The position numbers and the translations under genes were made by a program. Below the pieces are notes generated by a model. That model saw nothing but the letters and a program-made list of their open reading frames with translations, searched no databases and was not told the DNA's origin. A stretch of DNA of 64,000 nucleotides from Ciona intestinalis (lineage: Eukaryota > Chordata > Ascidiacea > Phlebobranchia > Cionidae). The stretch's first letter is position 1. Each line of letters opens with the position of its first letter. Location: positions 2,220,662 through 2,284,661 of the forward strand of contig NC_020169.2 in NCBI RefSeq assembly GCF_000224145.3, read 5' to 3'. This document shows positions 25,544 through 37,700 of the stretch, piece after piece.

Positions 25544-26534
25544 TCTGAACGAAACACTAAACAGTGTTACTTGCAACAGCCTGCTCACGTTATTTTGCCA
25601 CACTTGTCTGAGAAGACTGCACAGACCGTGTTGTACTGTACTTCGTAGAAGATTGACAGCCTTTAGACGCGTGTACACCAAACCAGTCAAAATAAATACC
25701 GATCTAAAAACGCATTGCGCCACCGCATGAGCGCCCTGATTAATTTTTACCGACACTAAACGGATCTAAAAATTTCCTAGGTTGACAGTACAGCCTGTAG
25801 GCCTGTACACTAATACCGTTGATTAATAAACATATGTACATCAAGCTTAAACTTTATTTGCCTTAGGTTAGCATATCTAATGAACTAAACTTTGACAAAG
25901 TGCCCGAAAACGGAGTGGTCAGTTTTTAAGGTTTAACTCCCATACTACAGCGTTCATTCAGTACACATAATGTATGTAGCCTACAAGTTGAATTTGAAAC
26001 TTTTTATTTCATTGAAAATTTTAAAAACGACTTTAATGTGTTTTTGTTATCATTTTCACACAAAATACGTAACTTTGCACCATGGAAAGTCTAATACAAG
26101 AACTAAACTATTGCATCAGTAGGGGGTGGTCACAAATGTAGTTACTCTCTACGCGTACTTGATGTCTGTACCTCGTCTAAACGAACGATTGACTAGCACC
26201 CAACTCAACAGATTATTGACTCCTTTATTGACAACACAACGATGAAGTGAAATATTAAGTTCTTTTCAATGCATGGCCAGGGAAACACAGACAAGTTTAA
26301 TTGGCTGTTGGGTCACTGAGGTGGTATATGGTTGGACCACGCGACTTTTCTGGGCACTATTTGACAGCATACGTAACGCCTCGGGATATAAATACTCTAT
26401 TTGATTCATTGCAATTGTATATTTGACGTTCAACTTTAGCTGGAAGAGAGCATAGCCCGTTATTAGTTTTAAATTATCTTTCCTCCAAACAACAGTATCT
26501 GTTTTCACGTGAAATTTTGGAAGTACGTCTGAAA
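25544..26534. promoter_or_regulatory. Divergent promoter interval, Rab27 (-) / HAD gene (+)
   Basis: A 991-bp spacer separates two start codons on opposite strands, so both promoters and both 5' UTRs must lie here, or one is supplied by trans-splicing. No TATA box or known operator could be assigned. The spacer is free of the SINE and MITE repeats that fill neighbouring non-coding DNA. Confidence 0.4.
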
Positions 26535-27729
26535 ATGCATGTGCCTAAAATTGCTCTGTTCGATATTGGTAGAACATTAACGACCGCGATGCACACGGTT
26601 CCAGAAATATTATATCTTCAAGACAAGCTTTCGAAATGGCTGGGTTCGCCAATCGATCTAAAATCTAAACAGCTATCAGGTCTAAAAAGTAATTAAAAGA
26701 GAATGAATGCATCGAATTCAATCATATGACTTTTAAGGTTGCACAGCCAGAACGCTAGTTCGGGAAATATTAGACGCAAACGGAGTTCCTGCGTCAATGT
26801 ACAAAGAAAACAAAGTCGCATTGGATCGACTTATGCAAGATTATCTTGGTCATATTGTAGCAGGAGCTTGGGACAAAAGGTAAAGAATATTATTTCTCTT
26901 AAAATGTAATTTCCGTATAAAACAGTAATTTACTTTTATAAGGTACCAGTGGAAAGCGTTACCTGGAACTAAAAAACTGCTCGAAACTTTATCGAAGATG
27001 GAAAACGTTAAACTTGCACTGGTTACAGGTAATTACTATTTCGAACATAAACGTATATTTCTTACTTGAATGCATGTAACTTGTTTTTATCTTCGCGTAG
27101 AGAATAAATGACAGTCATTATAACACGGGTGTTTTTATTTCATACACTCCGTGTCTGCTTGTCCAAGTATGTAACTTTGTGGACTGTGTTTATTTGTATG
27201 GCTGACAACTTAGACAACCATTACGGTCACAATAGTACCATCGATGTGCCTTGAACCAGTAACCTCGTTGTTAAAGGCATGCGCGCTGGCCACTGTGCCA
27301 CGGCACCCGGATACTTAAATGCATATTCTTATAGGAAACTCTATAGAAACAGCATTGTCGAAACTGAGAAGTGCTGCAATAGACGAAACCCTTTTCATGG
27401 AAAATGGTACGGGCAATCTGCTAGGAGCTTTTGGCTGTGACCCACACGAAGAACGTGGAGACTTGGTGAAACTTGCTGCTAATAGAATCGGCAAGATCCT
27501 GCCTGGAAAACCGGAATTATCCGGTTCGGACTTGGTGGTGATTGGAGACACGCTAAATGATATCAAATGTGCACACGACAACCAGGTACCATGTATTGCG
27601 GTTACTACTGGAATATTCCAAGCAACTGAACTGGAAGATGCTGAAGTTGTACTGGAAAATGGATTTTCTAACGTAGCTGACAGCATCAAAGCGATCGTGG
27701 GTGTGAAATATGGACAAAAATCAATTTAA
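26535..27729 (+). CDS. HAD-superfamily hydrolase-like protein, 4 exons
   Basis: Haloacid dehalogenase-like Rossmann protein, probably a small-molecule phosphatase or a relative; the substrate is unknown. Exons: 26535-26679, 26738-26879, 26943-27028, 27335-27729; all in frame, 255 aa. Motif I reads ALFDIGRTL: the nucleophile Asp10 is present, but the second Asp of the usual DxD is Gly12. Motif II is the Thr in LALVTGNS (Thr124). Motif IV is VVIGDTLND at 192-200 with both acidic residues. A helical cap lies between motifs I and II. Intron 3 carries a SINE. The layout resembles phosphoglycolate-phosphatase-like family IA proteins, while the altered motif I is closer to dehalogenase or phosphonatase variants. 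Confidence 0.88.
27067..27308 (-). mobile_element. tRNA-derived SINE
   Basis: In HAD-gene intron 3, antisense to that gene; head GCGCGCTGGCCACTGTGCCA present, body partly deleted. Confidence 0.8.
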
Positions 27730-28257
27730 CCATAAGAAAAAGGCTTGAATAAGCGTTTCCTACACTGTTCATACGACACGCCTAATATAAAATAAGGATT
27801 TAGTTAGCATCCGTTATTGGTAACCGTATACCCATTTGGAATAGTAAAAAACATAAATCAATTAAAAGTTGTTTGTAAAAAGCGCACTATTATAAAAAAG
27901 AGCACGTATTATAAACGTAGTCAACTTTTCCTATCGGCTATATTGTATGAAATAATAATTATGTCCATAACAAAATGTAGCTTAGAAAATGTTCATAACT
28001 ATGCCTCTTACTTGCATGACAAAAACCGGTGGCTTGAAAATTGTTCAGTTTTATTTACGCTGATAGCCGAGGGTTTGTTACAGGAACTTTAAGTGTTGGC
28101 ACTACTTCTTTGTAGAGAATGATAAAGACTGTATTAGAAACGACGATGCGACAGATTTTAAGGTACGTAACTGACCCGTATCTGTTTTATAGAGGGTGTG
28201 CGCAAGACTGTGCCTAGCAGTGCTCGTTATTGGCAGTGTGAAAGCAAAATACAATAT

Positions 28258-28451
28258 ATATAGTAGTGTGGGAAGGTGGAACACCTTTTCAATCTATTTT
28301 ATCGTCCCTTTTTGTAGTAAACATAGGAAATTGAAAGAATCGTAAAACCTCTCACGAGTCACGACTCCCGGGGACCGTTGTTACTTGTTTAAAACGATAT
28401 TTGGATAATATGTGCTAAAAACTGTCCAATCCTCCCCCACCCTACTTTATG
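28258..28451 (-). mobile_element. MITE
   Basis: Diverged inverted copy past the 3' ends of the HAD gene and NUP133. Confidence 0.82.
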
Positions 28452-28643
28452 GTACTGCGGGATAAGATGAAATATTGTTAGCACGTAAAACCCATATCTC
28501 CTGATCGTGTTTTTAACAATTAACAACGCTCATTTAGAGCCGCGAGGGTACGAGCACAGAACTGTGAAAAAAAATTAGTTTACTACCAAATGTGACGAGA
28601 AAATGAAACAAAAACATATCCCATCTTACCCCACTCCACTATA
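28450..28643 (+). mobile_element. MITE, GGGATAAGAT subfamily
   Basis: Directly adjoins the preceding element; right end CCCATCTTACCCCACTCCAC. Confidence 0.8.
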
Positions 28644-28701
28644 CACACGCAGGGTATATCAAAACCATACCAGATTACAAAAAATAGATAGATGGGCCAT
28701 T

Positions 28702-31700
28702 TTACGAAGCGGCAAGCAAAGTCCGCTGAATACGTTCAAAGCTGGCACGGAGTAAATATTCGAATTTCGAGCTTTTACGGAGTTCTTTTAGCTCGTCACA
28801 TGATAGTAATTCATCGACTTCGGGTACTATCTCACCCAACAGACCTAATCAAGGAAAACATTAATTAACCGTTAAATAAATGAGTATAACATGCTGTATC
28901 CGAGCATAGCGGGAAAATGACATTAGCCCACAACAGTACAGCAGAAACAAGCATTGAACCCATTTTAACATATAGTAGGGTGGGGAAAGATGGGACGCCT
29001 TTTCATTTTGTTTTCTGTTTCCATTTGGTAGTAAACAAAGAACATTCAAAGAATTATGAAACCGTATCCTTACGACTTCCACATACCGTTGTTAATTCAT
29101 TAAAACACGACCAGGTTATTTGGAAATTATATGTTAAAGGGGTCCCATCTCCCCCCACCCTACTATATAGGTATTTATACTAGATGGTAAAAAAGTTGTT
29201 CTTTTAGGAAAAAAACAGCCGCTGTTTGGCAATGTCTCATTTTTTTATAACAAACCTGAGGTATGGGCGAGTTGTAAGGTCTTAAACAATACAGTATGGC
29301 TGCACGATTCAAATGGGTCCATTGACACGTCTATGTCTGCCCACCTGTCCTTTAATATAGCTCGACACCAGACTATCAGTTTCCATTTCTCAACATCATA
29401 TTCCATCTATCAAGTAACATTAAGCAAAAATTAAATAAATGTAACTTACTTTATCCTTGCATGGCTGGAAAACGACAGTCGTTAAACACAGGTGTTCTGT
29501 TTTCATACACCTCGTGCCAGCTTATAAATAAACTGCATGTGATAAACCATATTACCTCTTCATCTGTATCACTGAGGTATCTAAGCAGTTCAAAAGCTTT
29601 CTTGAAATCAACCTCATTTGCATTCTGGTTCACATCACCAATATATAACTGCAGATATATAAGAAATAGGTGTCAAAAAATGCAACTTTTTTATTCTTAG
29701 TGGGAAGCAACCAACATTATAAAACGAGAGTTCTGTTTCATACACCTTATACTTGCTTACAAGGTATGTAACTTTGTAGGTCATTTTTCTTAGCATTTTT
29801 GTATATGACAACAAATAATGACCACTGGGTTGGAGAAATTAAGTGTCCTGTCTAAAGACACACTCCAGGTGGCCGCATCAAGCTTTGAACCCAATATCTC
29901 TTGGTTACCAGGCACTCACCTAATGTGGCATGGCGTCAGTATAATGTGTGAAAATGGCTGTACTTTTGCCAGAGATTTTGGTCTGCTATCATTTTAAGTT
30001 TAAAGGGTAGAATAATTACAAAAGGTATGAACCTGTATAAGTTTGGTAGGTTGGTATACAGGCATAGTGTCAATGGTTGTCTGCATGCTCTCTAGCACCA
30101 CTGCTGGTAAAGTTTCTTGGTATTGGACTAACTCTTGCTGTTGTGAAAATTCTAGAAAATAACAAAAATTTAGTTGTAGACATTCTTTTTTAGGGGATAT
30201 TGTATTAAAGTGGTAGGAAAAGTAATATTCTGTGCATTTTATATTTAAATCCAACATACAACTGTTTGCAGCTAAACTAGCAAATTAATTATATGTATAG
30301 TACTGTAGAGTAAGTTAGAGGCAGTTAACCAATAATTTTCCATATTTTCAAATCGTATTTTTAAAAGTTAACATTGTTCTGTTGGGTTATGATATGGTTA
30401 TATATTGTGTACACATTCTTTGTGCATTAGCAAATGAAATGGTTAAAAAGGGTGAAAATTGGTCTTAACAAGTTAAAAAGATGGGAGAGGGAGAAATCTA
30501 GATTTAATCAAAATTTGAGTCCGAGTTTGGCAAGAGTTAAAAAGCAGTTTACATTACTGTTATGCTGAAATTTAAATTACTCTAAAATAATTATTTTCAC
30601 ATTAAGTCGTACCTTCAATTTTTTCTTTGATCTTTGTTTCAGGTTGGTCTGAAAACACAGCAGCAAGTTTTCCAAGGCTAAGGTAAGTTTTCTTGGCAGC
30701 ACATAAGTCTTCTTCTAAAGATGCAAGGTGCTGTAGTGTCTCCTGAGCACTTGTGTAATTGTCTGCAACAATTAGGGTAATAAATGTATGGATGGAACTT
30801 ACTTTATCCTTATGTGGCCATAAAACTACAGTTGTTATAACATGAGTGCTCTGTTTCATACACCTCGTGTCAGCTTGCGAGTTACCATGTATGTTACTAG
30901 GCAATTATTTTTTTGAATTTTTTTCATTTTTATTATGTATATCTGATTACTCGGACAACCCATTAGTGACCACTGGGTTGGAGCAATTGCTGTTACATGT
31001 TTTGCCCAAGGACACATACGCCCACAAGCGCTAACCACTTTGTCATTGCGCTGGACAAAAATATTTGTCCTCAAACTACGCATCATTTAAATATATATAC
31101 ATGCATCATTGAAGGAATTATTCACTACGATGTTTTTATATGAAGAAAAATATTTTAAACAAAAAACTGGACACAAATGAACGGATAGAGAAAACTATTG
31201 GTGGCATTTTGAGTGATTTTGGAATATTAATAAACTTTATAAGGTTTATGAACCCTATCACTATTAGCATTAACATTCAATCTCAACCATATTATAGCAT
31301 AGAAAAAGTCTATTTCACACTTAAACAATGCAAAGTATGAGCCTTATGAATAGGAAGTTGTACCTATATGGAAGTAAATGATAAAATTTAATTTTAATTT
31401 TTTTTTCTTTTTTTTAATCTTACCTGACTGGATTTGGTGCATCCACGCTAGTTTTGGATGAGAATTAAGAAACTTAGTTAGTTGTTGGTTTTGTATTGGA
31501 GAGTTTTCACAACATGATAAAAGTTTTTCGTATTCTTTGTGCTCTATATACCATTTGAAAAGGAATTCTGAAAACCCCTGAAAGATAATTTAAAAGCATT
31601 AGTACTTAGACAAAAGTAAAATAATTTAATAAAAAAAAATATATTTTTATAGGGATTAAGTATTTTTAGAACTTTATGATTATTAATTCTAATATAGGAA

Positions 31701-34700
31701 AATCCAAAAATTACTTATCAGTAGCCTTAAATAATATAACCAGCAAGAAACATAGATAGTAATAGCTGTGTTACATGCTGGTGAGGTTCTTTATTTGTCT
31801 CTACGATTACATAGCAACAAATCAAAATTGGTGCTTCCACACAGAAACCAAACACTTAAACAACAGAATTTGACTCAGGAATTCACCTGGTCCATGAATT
31901 TCTTCATATACGCCATTAATCTTTCATTCCCACCAGATTCCTCACACACTTGAATAAGAATATCAAAATCCTCATATTTTTCAGCAAGAGCAGCAGCTTT
32001 GTCGAGTTGCCCAATTTCAACTGAATTAAAAATTTAATTATTAAAAAAACAAAGATAAATGATCTAAAAGTCAATATTAGAGTTGTGTTGATGTTGTAAA
32101 AGCTTGGGTTCGCCGAGCGCTAAGCTTCAGGTTAAAGCTCTGCACAAGCACCGGGGGCCGAGCATATATATTAGAATGGGGAAAGATGGGACCCCTTTAG
32201 CACATAATATCCAAATATCCTTATTGTGTTTTAAACAATCAATAACAGTAAATGGGAGTCGTGAGGATACGGTTTTATAATTCTTTAAATATTCTTTGTT
32301 TACTACCAAATAGGAAGAGAAAATAGAATAAAAAGGTGTCCCATCTTTACCCCGCCTACTATATAACATTATCAAGAAGAAAACATTGAGTCGAAAAGCG
32401 TCCCTAATCAAAATCATTCAGAACATATGTTTTGAGCTCGGCACATTTCAAGTCAATATCAATTCATGGGGGTATATAGAACAGAACACCCAGGTTAAAA
32501 CAAATCCCTGATCTATCCAGTAAGGATAAATAACCACATTTTTTTAATTCCCTTCTGCTGCTGTACAACGCTAATATAACAAAAATCTCATTTATTTATG
32601 GTGGTACATGAAACAGAACACCCGTGTTAAAACAAATTCCTAATCAATAAGGACGAATAACCAGATTCTTTTTTAATTCACTTGCACTGCTGTACAATGC
32701 TACTCTAACAGAAAACTCACGTAAAGGTTTAATAAGCAAAGATCTGTGCCGGTCATGCTGAGATTTCACTTCCGCCCATCTTGATGATAAATCTTCTGAC
32801 TTTGAGAGAGATTCAAGCTGCTCCTTGTAACCCTCCATTACTAGATCTGTAAGCACCACTAGGGACTGATAGAGAGCTGATCTCTGCTGGTTGTCGTTAG
32901 CATTCGGGATTCCCATTTCTATTGTGAGTTTGTGCTGAAAAAGTAAAAAAAGTTTCATTTTTTGTATATAGTTAAAACCTGAAATACAAGTGAATTAGGT
33001 GGGCTTTTGAGAACAAACAAAAAAGGTTTTAATTTCCATGCATTAAAATAAAACTGAAGAGAACTTGCATAGCATCAAATCACAATGACGAATTCTTAGC
33101 TTTTTTAACATTTTTACTTAGTTTTTAACATTTTTACTTAAAAGAATGTTAGCTCTCTTCTACTTGTATTACACCTATAAACAACCTAAGCTTGACCAAG
33201 ACAATTAACAAGAACTAAATGAATGAATGTAACTTATTTAACCTCCAGTAACGAAGCAAGGATAGTTCCCTATTACACAGGTTTCAAACACCACGTGCCA
33301 GCTCACCATTTACCACATATGTAACTTTGTAGGTGATTTTTTTTACAGATTTTTTTATTTTTTGTTCTTATCATTGGCTGACAATTTGGACAACCCATTA
33401 GTGACCACTGGGTTGAAGCAATTGCTGTTTAGTGTCTTTCCAAAGAATACGGCCACTATGGTCACAGGGACGAGCCTTGAGCCCATAACCTCTAAGTTAT
33501 AGGCAGGCACCCTAACCAATTGTATCACTGTATGGGATAAATAACAAAAATAGTTTGTAAAAATGTTTTCACTTACTTGTTCAGATATGATGGTTCTAAC
33601 ACTCACTCTACCAGATCCTACAGTCCATGGAATGAATTCTTTTTTAGCCGCACTGTCTTCAAATGTAAGGGTTTTTGTGCGTCGGTAATTTAAAGCACTT
33701 AACAGCATTGCCTAAGAAACATACCCAGTGAAAATCTCAGAAGCTTATATATATATTTAAAAATAAAACATGGGATAAACAATAAATACAGTTGTCTCGG
33801 GTTTGAAATTAAATAGATATTTTCTGTGTGGTCTTACCTAAATTTTCACTTTTATAACAAACACAAGATACCAAATGGCCAAACCATTTTAAATTTTTCA
33901 GGTATATCATTAATTTCCATTTTGATATGTTTAGTTATCCACAGAGCAGCGTTTTTCAACTAATTTCATTTTGTGGGTAAATATTTTCTGGATTTTTAAT
34001 TTTTTATGTATGGCTGACAAATTGACCAACTAAAGGATCACTAGGTTTGAGCAATAACCTTTAAGTGCCTTGCATACCCCCAACAGTAGCAAAGGTGGGG
34101 TAAGATGGGACATCTTTGGCACATAATATTTAAATATCCTGATCGTGTTTTAAACATACAACAGCGGTCTATGGGGAGTCATCTTTGAATTTTTTTTGCT
34201 TACTACCAAATGCTATAAGAAAATAGAATGAAAAGGTGTCCCATGTTTCCCCACCCGACTATACAAAAAAAAATACATCAAACTTGTTCCGTTTACCTCA
34301 AAAACTGCATTAACTCCCAAGATGATGGAAAATCGCTCATGAGAAGATAGAGAAGAATTGGACAGCGATTTGACCTCGGCTTCAATCAAATATTCAAGAA
34401 TTTCTTCTATTTTTGAAACCTCAATAAAAGAAACTCATTTAAAATTTTGTTAGTAGATTTAAAAAATATTTTTTGTGTAAATCAACCATTCTATTGTGGT
34501 TTGTGATTTGAACTTCAAAAATCGAGGAAAAATTGGTTAAAGTAAACATGACAAGATAGAAACAATTCGAATTTAAAAAAATGTACTATTTTTAAGACAA
34601 GTATCCTACTCCTAGTTATAAAGTTTAAAATATTTTAATTGATTATGCCTGTTGTTAAATGTTACAACATTTAACTGCACAAAACATACTTCTCGATAGA

Positions 34701-37700
34701 AATAATCCTTAGCAGTGAGTCCTCCATGTGTGGCAGTAGTACCTCTAGCATCAAGCACTTTTCTAACAGCAGCGTCCACAATACCTACGGTTTAGTTTTA
34801 AAGAAAAAAAATTAAAGAATGAGTGAATAACTTGCTTTAAATTTTTGTAGCCGGAAAACACAGTCGTTATAACACAGATGTTTTGTATAATGCACCTCGT
34901 GATAGTTTACGAGTGTCTTACGGTGACTAGTTTTGAACCAGTAACTTTTTGGTTACAGGCTAGCTTGCTAACCACTGTACTATGCCGCAGGTTAAAAGAA
35001 AAAATTTACGCTCCGGCGAGAACATGCATTACCAATTAAATCTACGTTTTAATAAGTATTTCTAATAGGAAATACACTATAAAAAACAAACATGAAAGCT
35101 ATCTATTATTTAGAAAGGAAAATCTGTAGTTTAGGTTTTTAGAATTTACCATAAAAAATGTTAAAGCTGTTTTTTTTTATCTTTGAATTTAACAAAAAAA
35201 ATTATTAAATCTGTTGCATTGATCTTAAATTTAATAGAACTTAATCTGTTGTAAAGGTTTTCAAAAATAAATGAAACCATCTTTTGGACCTATTCTTTAT
35301 ACAAACTTTGGAGTAATTTCTCAATATATCATATCCGTAAAATACTTGGAAAATTTAAAACCTATGTTAATCAAAATAAGTAAGCTTTTACAAGAAGATG
35401 GCATTTCAAGTAAATTTTAAAAAATATCCATTGTGCTACACATATGGGGGCTACCAAAACAATGGTTTTACTATTAATAATGTTGTTTCTAAACTAAACA
35501 GTAAAGAGATTTTTACTAGCATTTGAAGACGTCACAGTAACTTGTTTTTCATAAATAAAATGACGTTAACCTAAACCTAAAATAGGTTTAACAACGATTT
35601 AAGTACGTATAGCAGGAAGCCTTTATTTTTCATGACGTGGATACTCGCATATATTACAAAATACAATATATAATGATTCAAATATTGGATTTTAAGAATT
35701 TTTTTCTATTTCTATCACTTTTTTTAACATTTAGCAAAATGTTAGAGCTATGGACCAAGTAATTTTTTGCATGCAAAAACAAATTTTCTGTACTCAGAAA
35801 ACAAATTTTCTAAAGACAAAATAATTTTTTGTTTACAAAAATAAGAAATGAAATTGAAAGAAATAAACTTGTGTGAAAATCATTAAATCACTAAGCTAGT
35901 TGGGCAGGTAACATAATTTGCCTTGGTCCGCACAAATCTGGAATAATTGAATGTAACTTACTTTATCCTCACATGGCTGGAAAATATCTGTTGTTATAAC
36001 ACGAATGTTCATACACCTTGGGCCAGCTTACGAGTTACCAAGTATGTTACTTTGTGGGTGAATATTTTTGGGTGATTTTTTATGCATGGCTGATAATTTG
36101 AAAAACCCATTACTGACCAAAATGGCAGCAACAAAAAGCCTTGAACCTATTACCTCTGGGTTACAGGCAGGCTAATCAACTGTGTTATGGCGCTGGCCAA
36201 CCTTGTATGTTAATTCATACCAAATAATAGACAGTGGCCTACCTTGGTGACTTGAATGTTTCTGCAGCAGGTTATTGGCAGCGCACAGTTTTTCTGAGTG
36301 TTCACTCAGCAACCAACGTGTGGAGTTACGTCTTTGTCCATGGGATATAGTGGTTAGGCGATGCCATATCCCAACCTGGTGGAAAGAAGTAAAAAATTTA
36401 AAAAGGGAAAACGATTGTAAAGAATCTAACTTATTTATCCTTGCATGGTGGGGCAAAGACAGAGTAAATAAAATTGATTAGTTTTTAGTCTTTTCAGAAG
36501 TTTTTTTTTAGTTTTTTTTTATATTTTTATATATATATATATATAGTTTATGGTTTTTTCCTTTTTTATTTTTAAAACTAACAATGATAGTAATTTTGTT
36601 TACTAGCAGGTTTGGTTAAAGCATAATGCTGCTAACACTTGCAGTAGTATGTCAGTACACATTGCTAAATTAAAAAAAGGAAACACTAAGCAGTTTTTTT
36701 AAAACAAAAAAACACTCTAAAATAAGCATCCAATAAGCCTTTTTCAAACTTTTAAGAGAAGTTTAAAAAAACACCACCCCAAACAAAACTCCAAAAAAAC
36801 ATTGAAAGCCCTCCAAAATAGAAATCACTTAAGACTTTTTAAACAGTTTACAAAAACACAAATGCATAAAAAACCACAATAATAAAATTTTTTACCTCAG
36901 ATAAAAATTTCAAGAACATAGAATGAGCATTTTGTTTGTCCTGCAACTGGTGGATTAGAATCACAGAGCCGGCAGATCCTCTGTATTCAGATGCAGCACC
37001 TTTTGTGTTAAAAACCAAGAGATAAAAGCAAGGCATACTTTAGGCCAAAATAAAATATAGATAATTTTGAGTTAGTTAGTGATTGTAAAACAATAGAAAA
37101 ACAAAAACTATTCTTTTCAACTAAGGCTAGTAAACAAATTTTGTTCCCATAAAGGAGAACTGCAGAGAATGTTTTTACCTTTTACAAAAAATCTGGGGGG
37201 ACATTGTTAAAATGCAGTGACATACCTGTCAAGCAGGAACCTTATACATCATTTTGGTTAATGCAGTTTACTTTAGCTATGCTCATTTATGTAGACACAT
37301 AACAGCAAGGTAAAATCTGTTTTTAAGTGTAAAACTGTGGTGCTAAAACAAATGATGTCATGCCTGTTTCAAAAACTGGAAAAAAAATGTCACTGCTAAT
37401 TATTTGATGGAAACCTATAACACGAGGTATAGGCAATTTACCTGATACAGATTCCGCCCATCTTGGATCCGAGGCAGGATAATCATCTAATAGATCAGTG
37501 CTCACCACTGCAACAGCTCCATCCAGGAGGTGATTTGACTTCTCTTCTGGGAAGACTTCGTCTACTAATGATTGTGCTTGCCTCTGTTTTAAAAATTATT
37601 GTTTTAAAATGAAATGAAATTTTTTATGTTTTATTGTGATGTTGATTGTTGTAACTTGCTTTATTATTGCATGCATGGGAAAACGACACTTATTTGCATG

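Larger units (their letters stand above)
27730..28701. other. Convergent intergenic interval, HAD gene / NUP133
   Basis: Both flanking genes end here. The interval holds AT-rich sequence followed by two back-to-back MITEs (28258-28451 and 28450-28643). I see no supported gene; an open frame at 27817-28092 lacks an ATG start and codon character. Confidence 0.55.

Noticed and set aside
25544..25756. N-terminal extension of Rab27 by ~70 codons
   Set aside because: The frame is open but contains no ATG before 25543, and family members start near YDYLIKF; most likely 5' UTR.
27817..28092. Open frame of 91 codons after the HAD gene
   Set aside because: No ATG at its start, AT-driven composition, no recognisable motif.
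32127..32417. Recurring ORFs with [16 protein letters not shown] or GVPSFP-like peptides at many places
   Set aside because: They are translations of the MITE terminal repeats, not genes.
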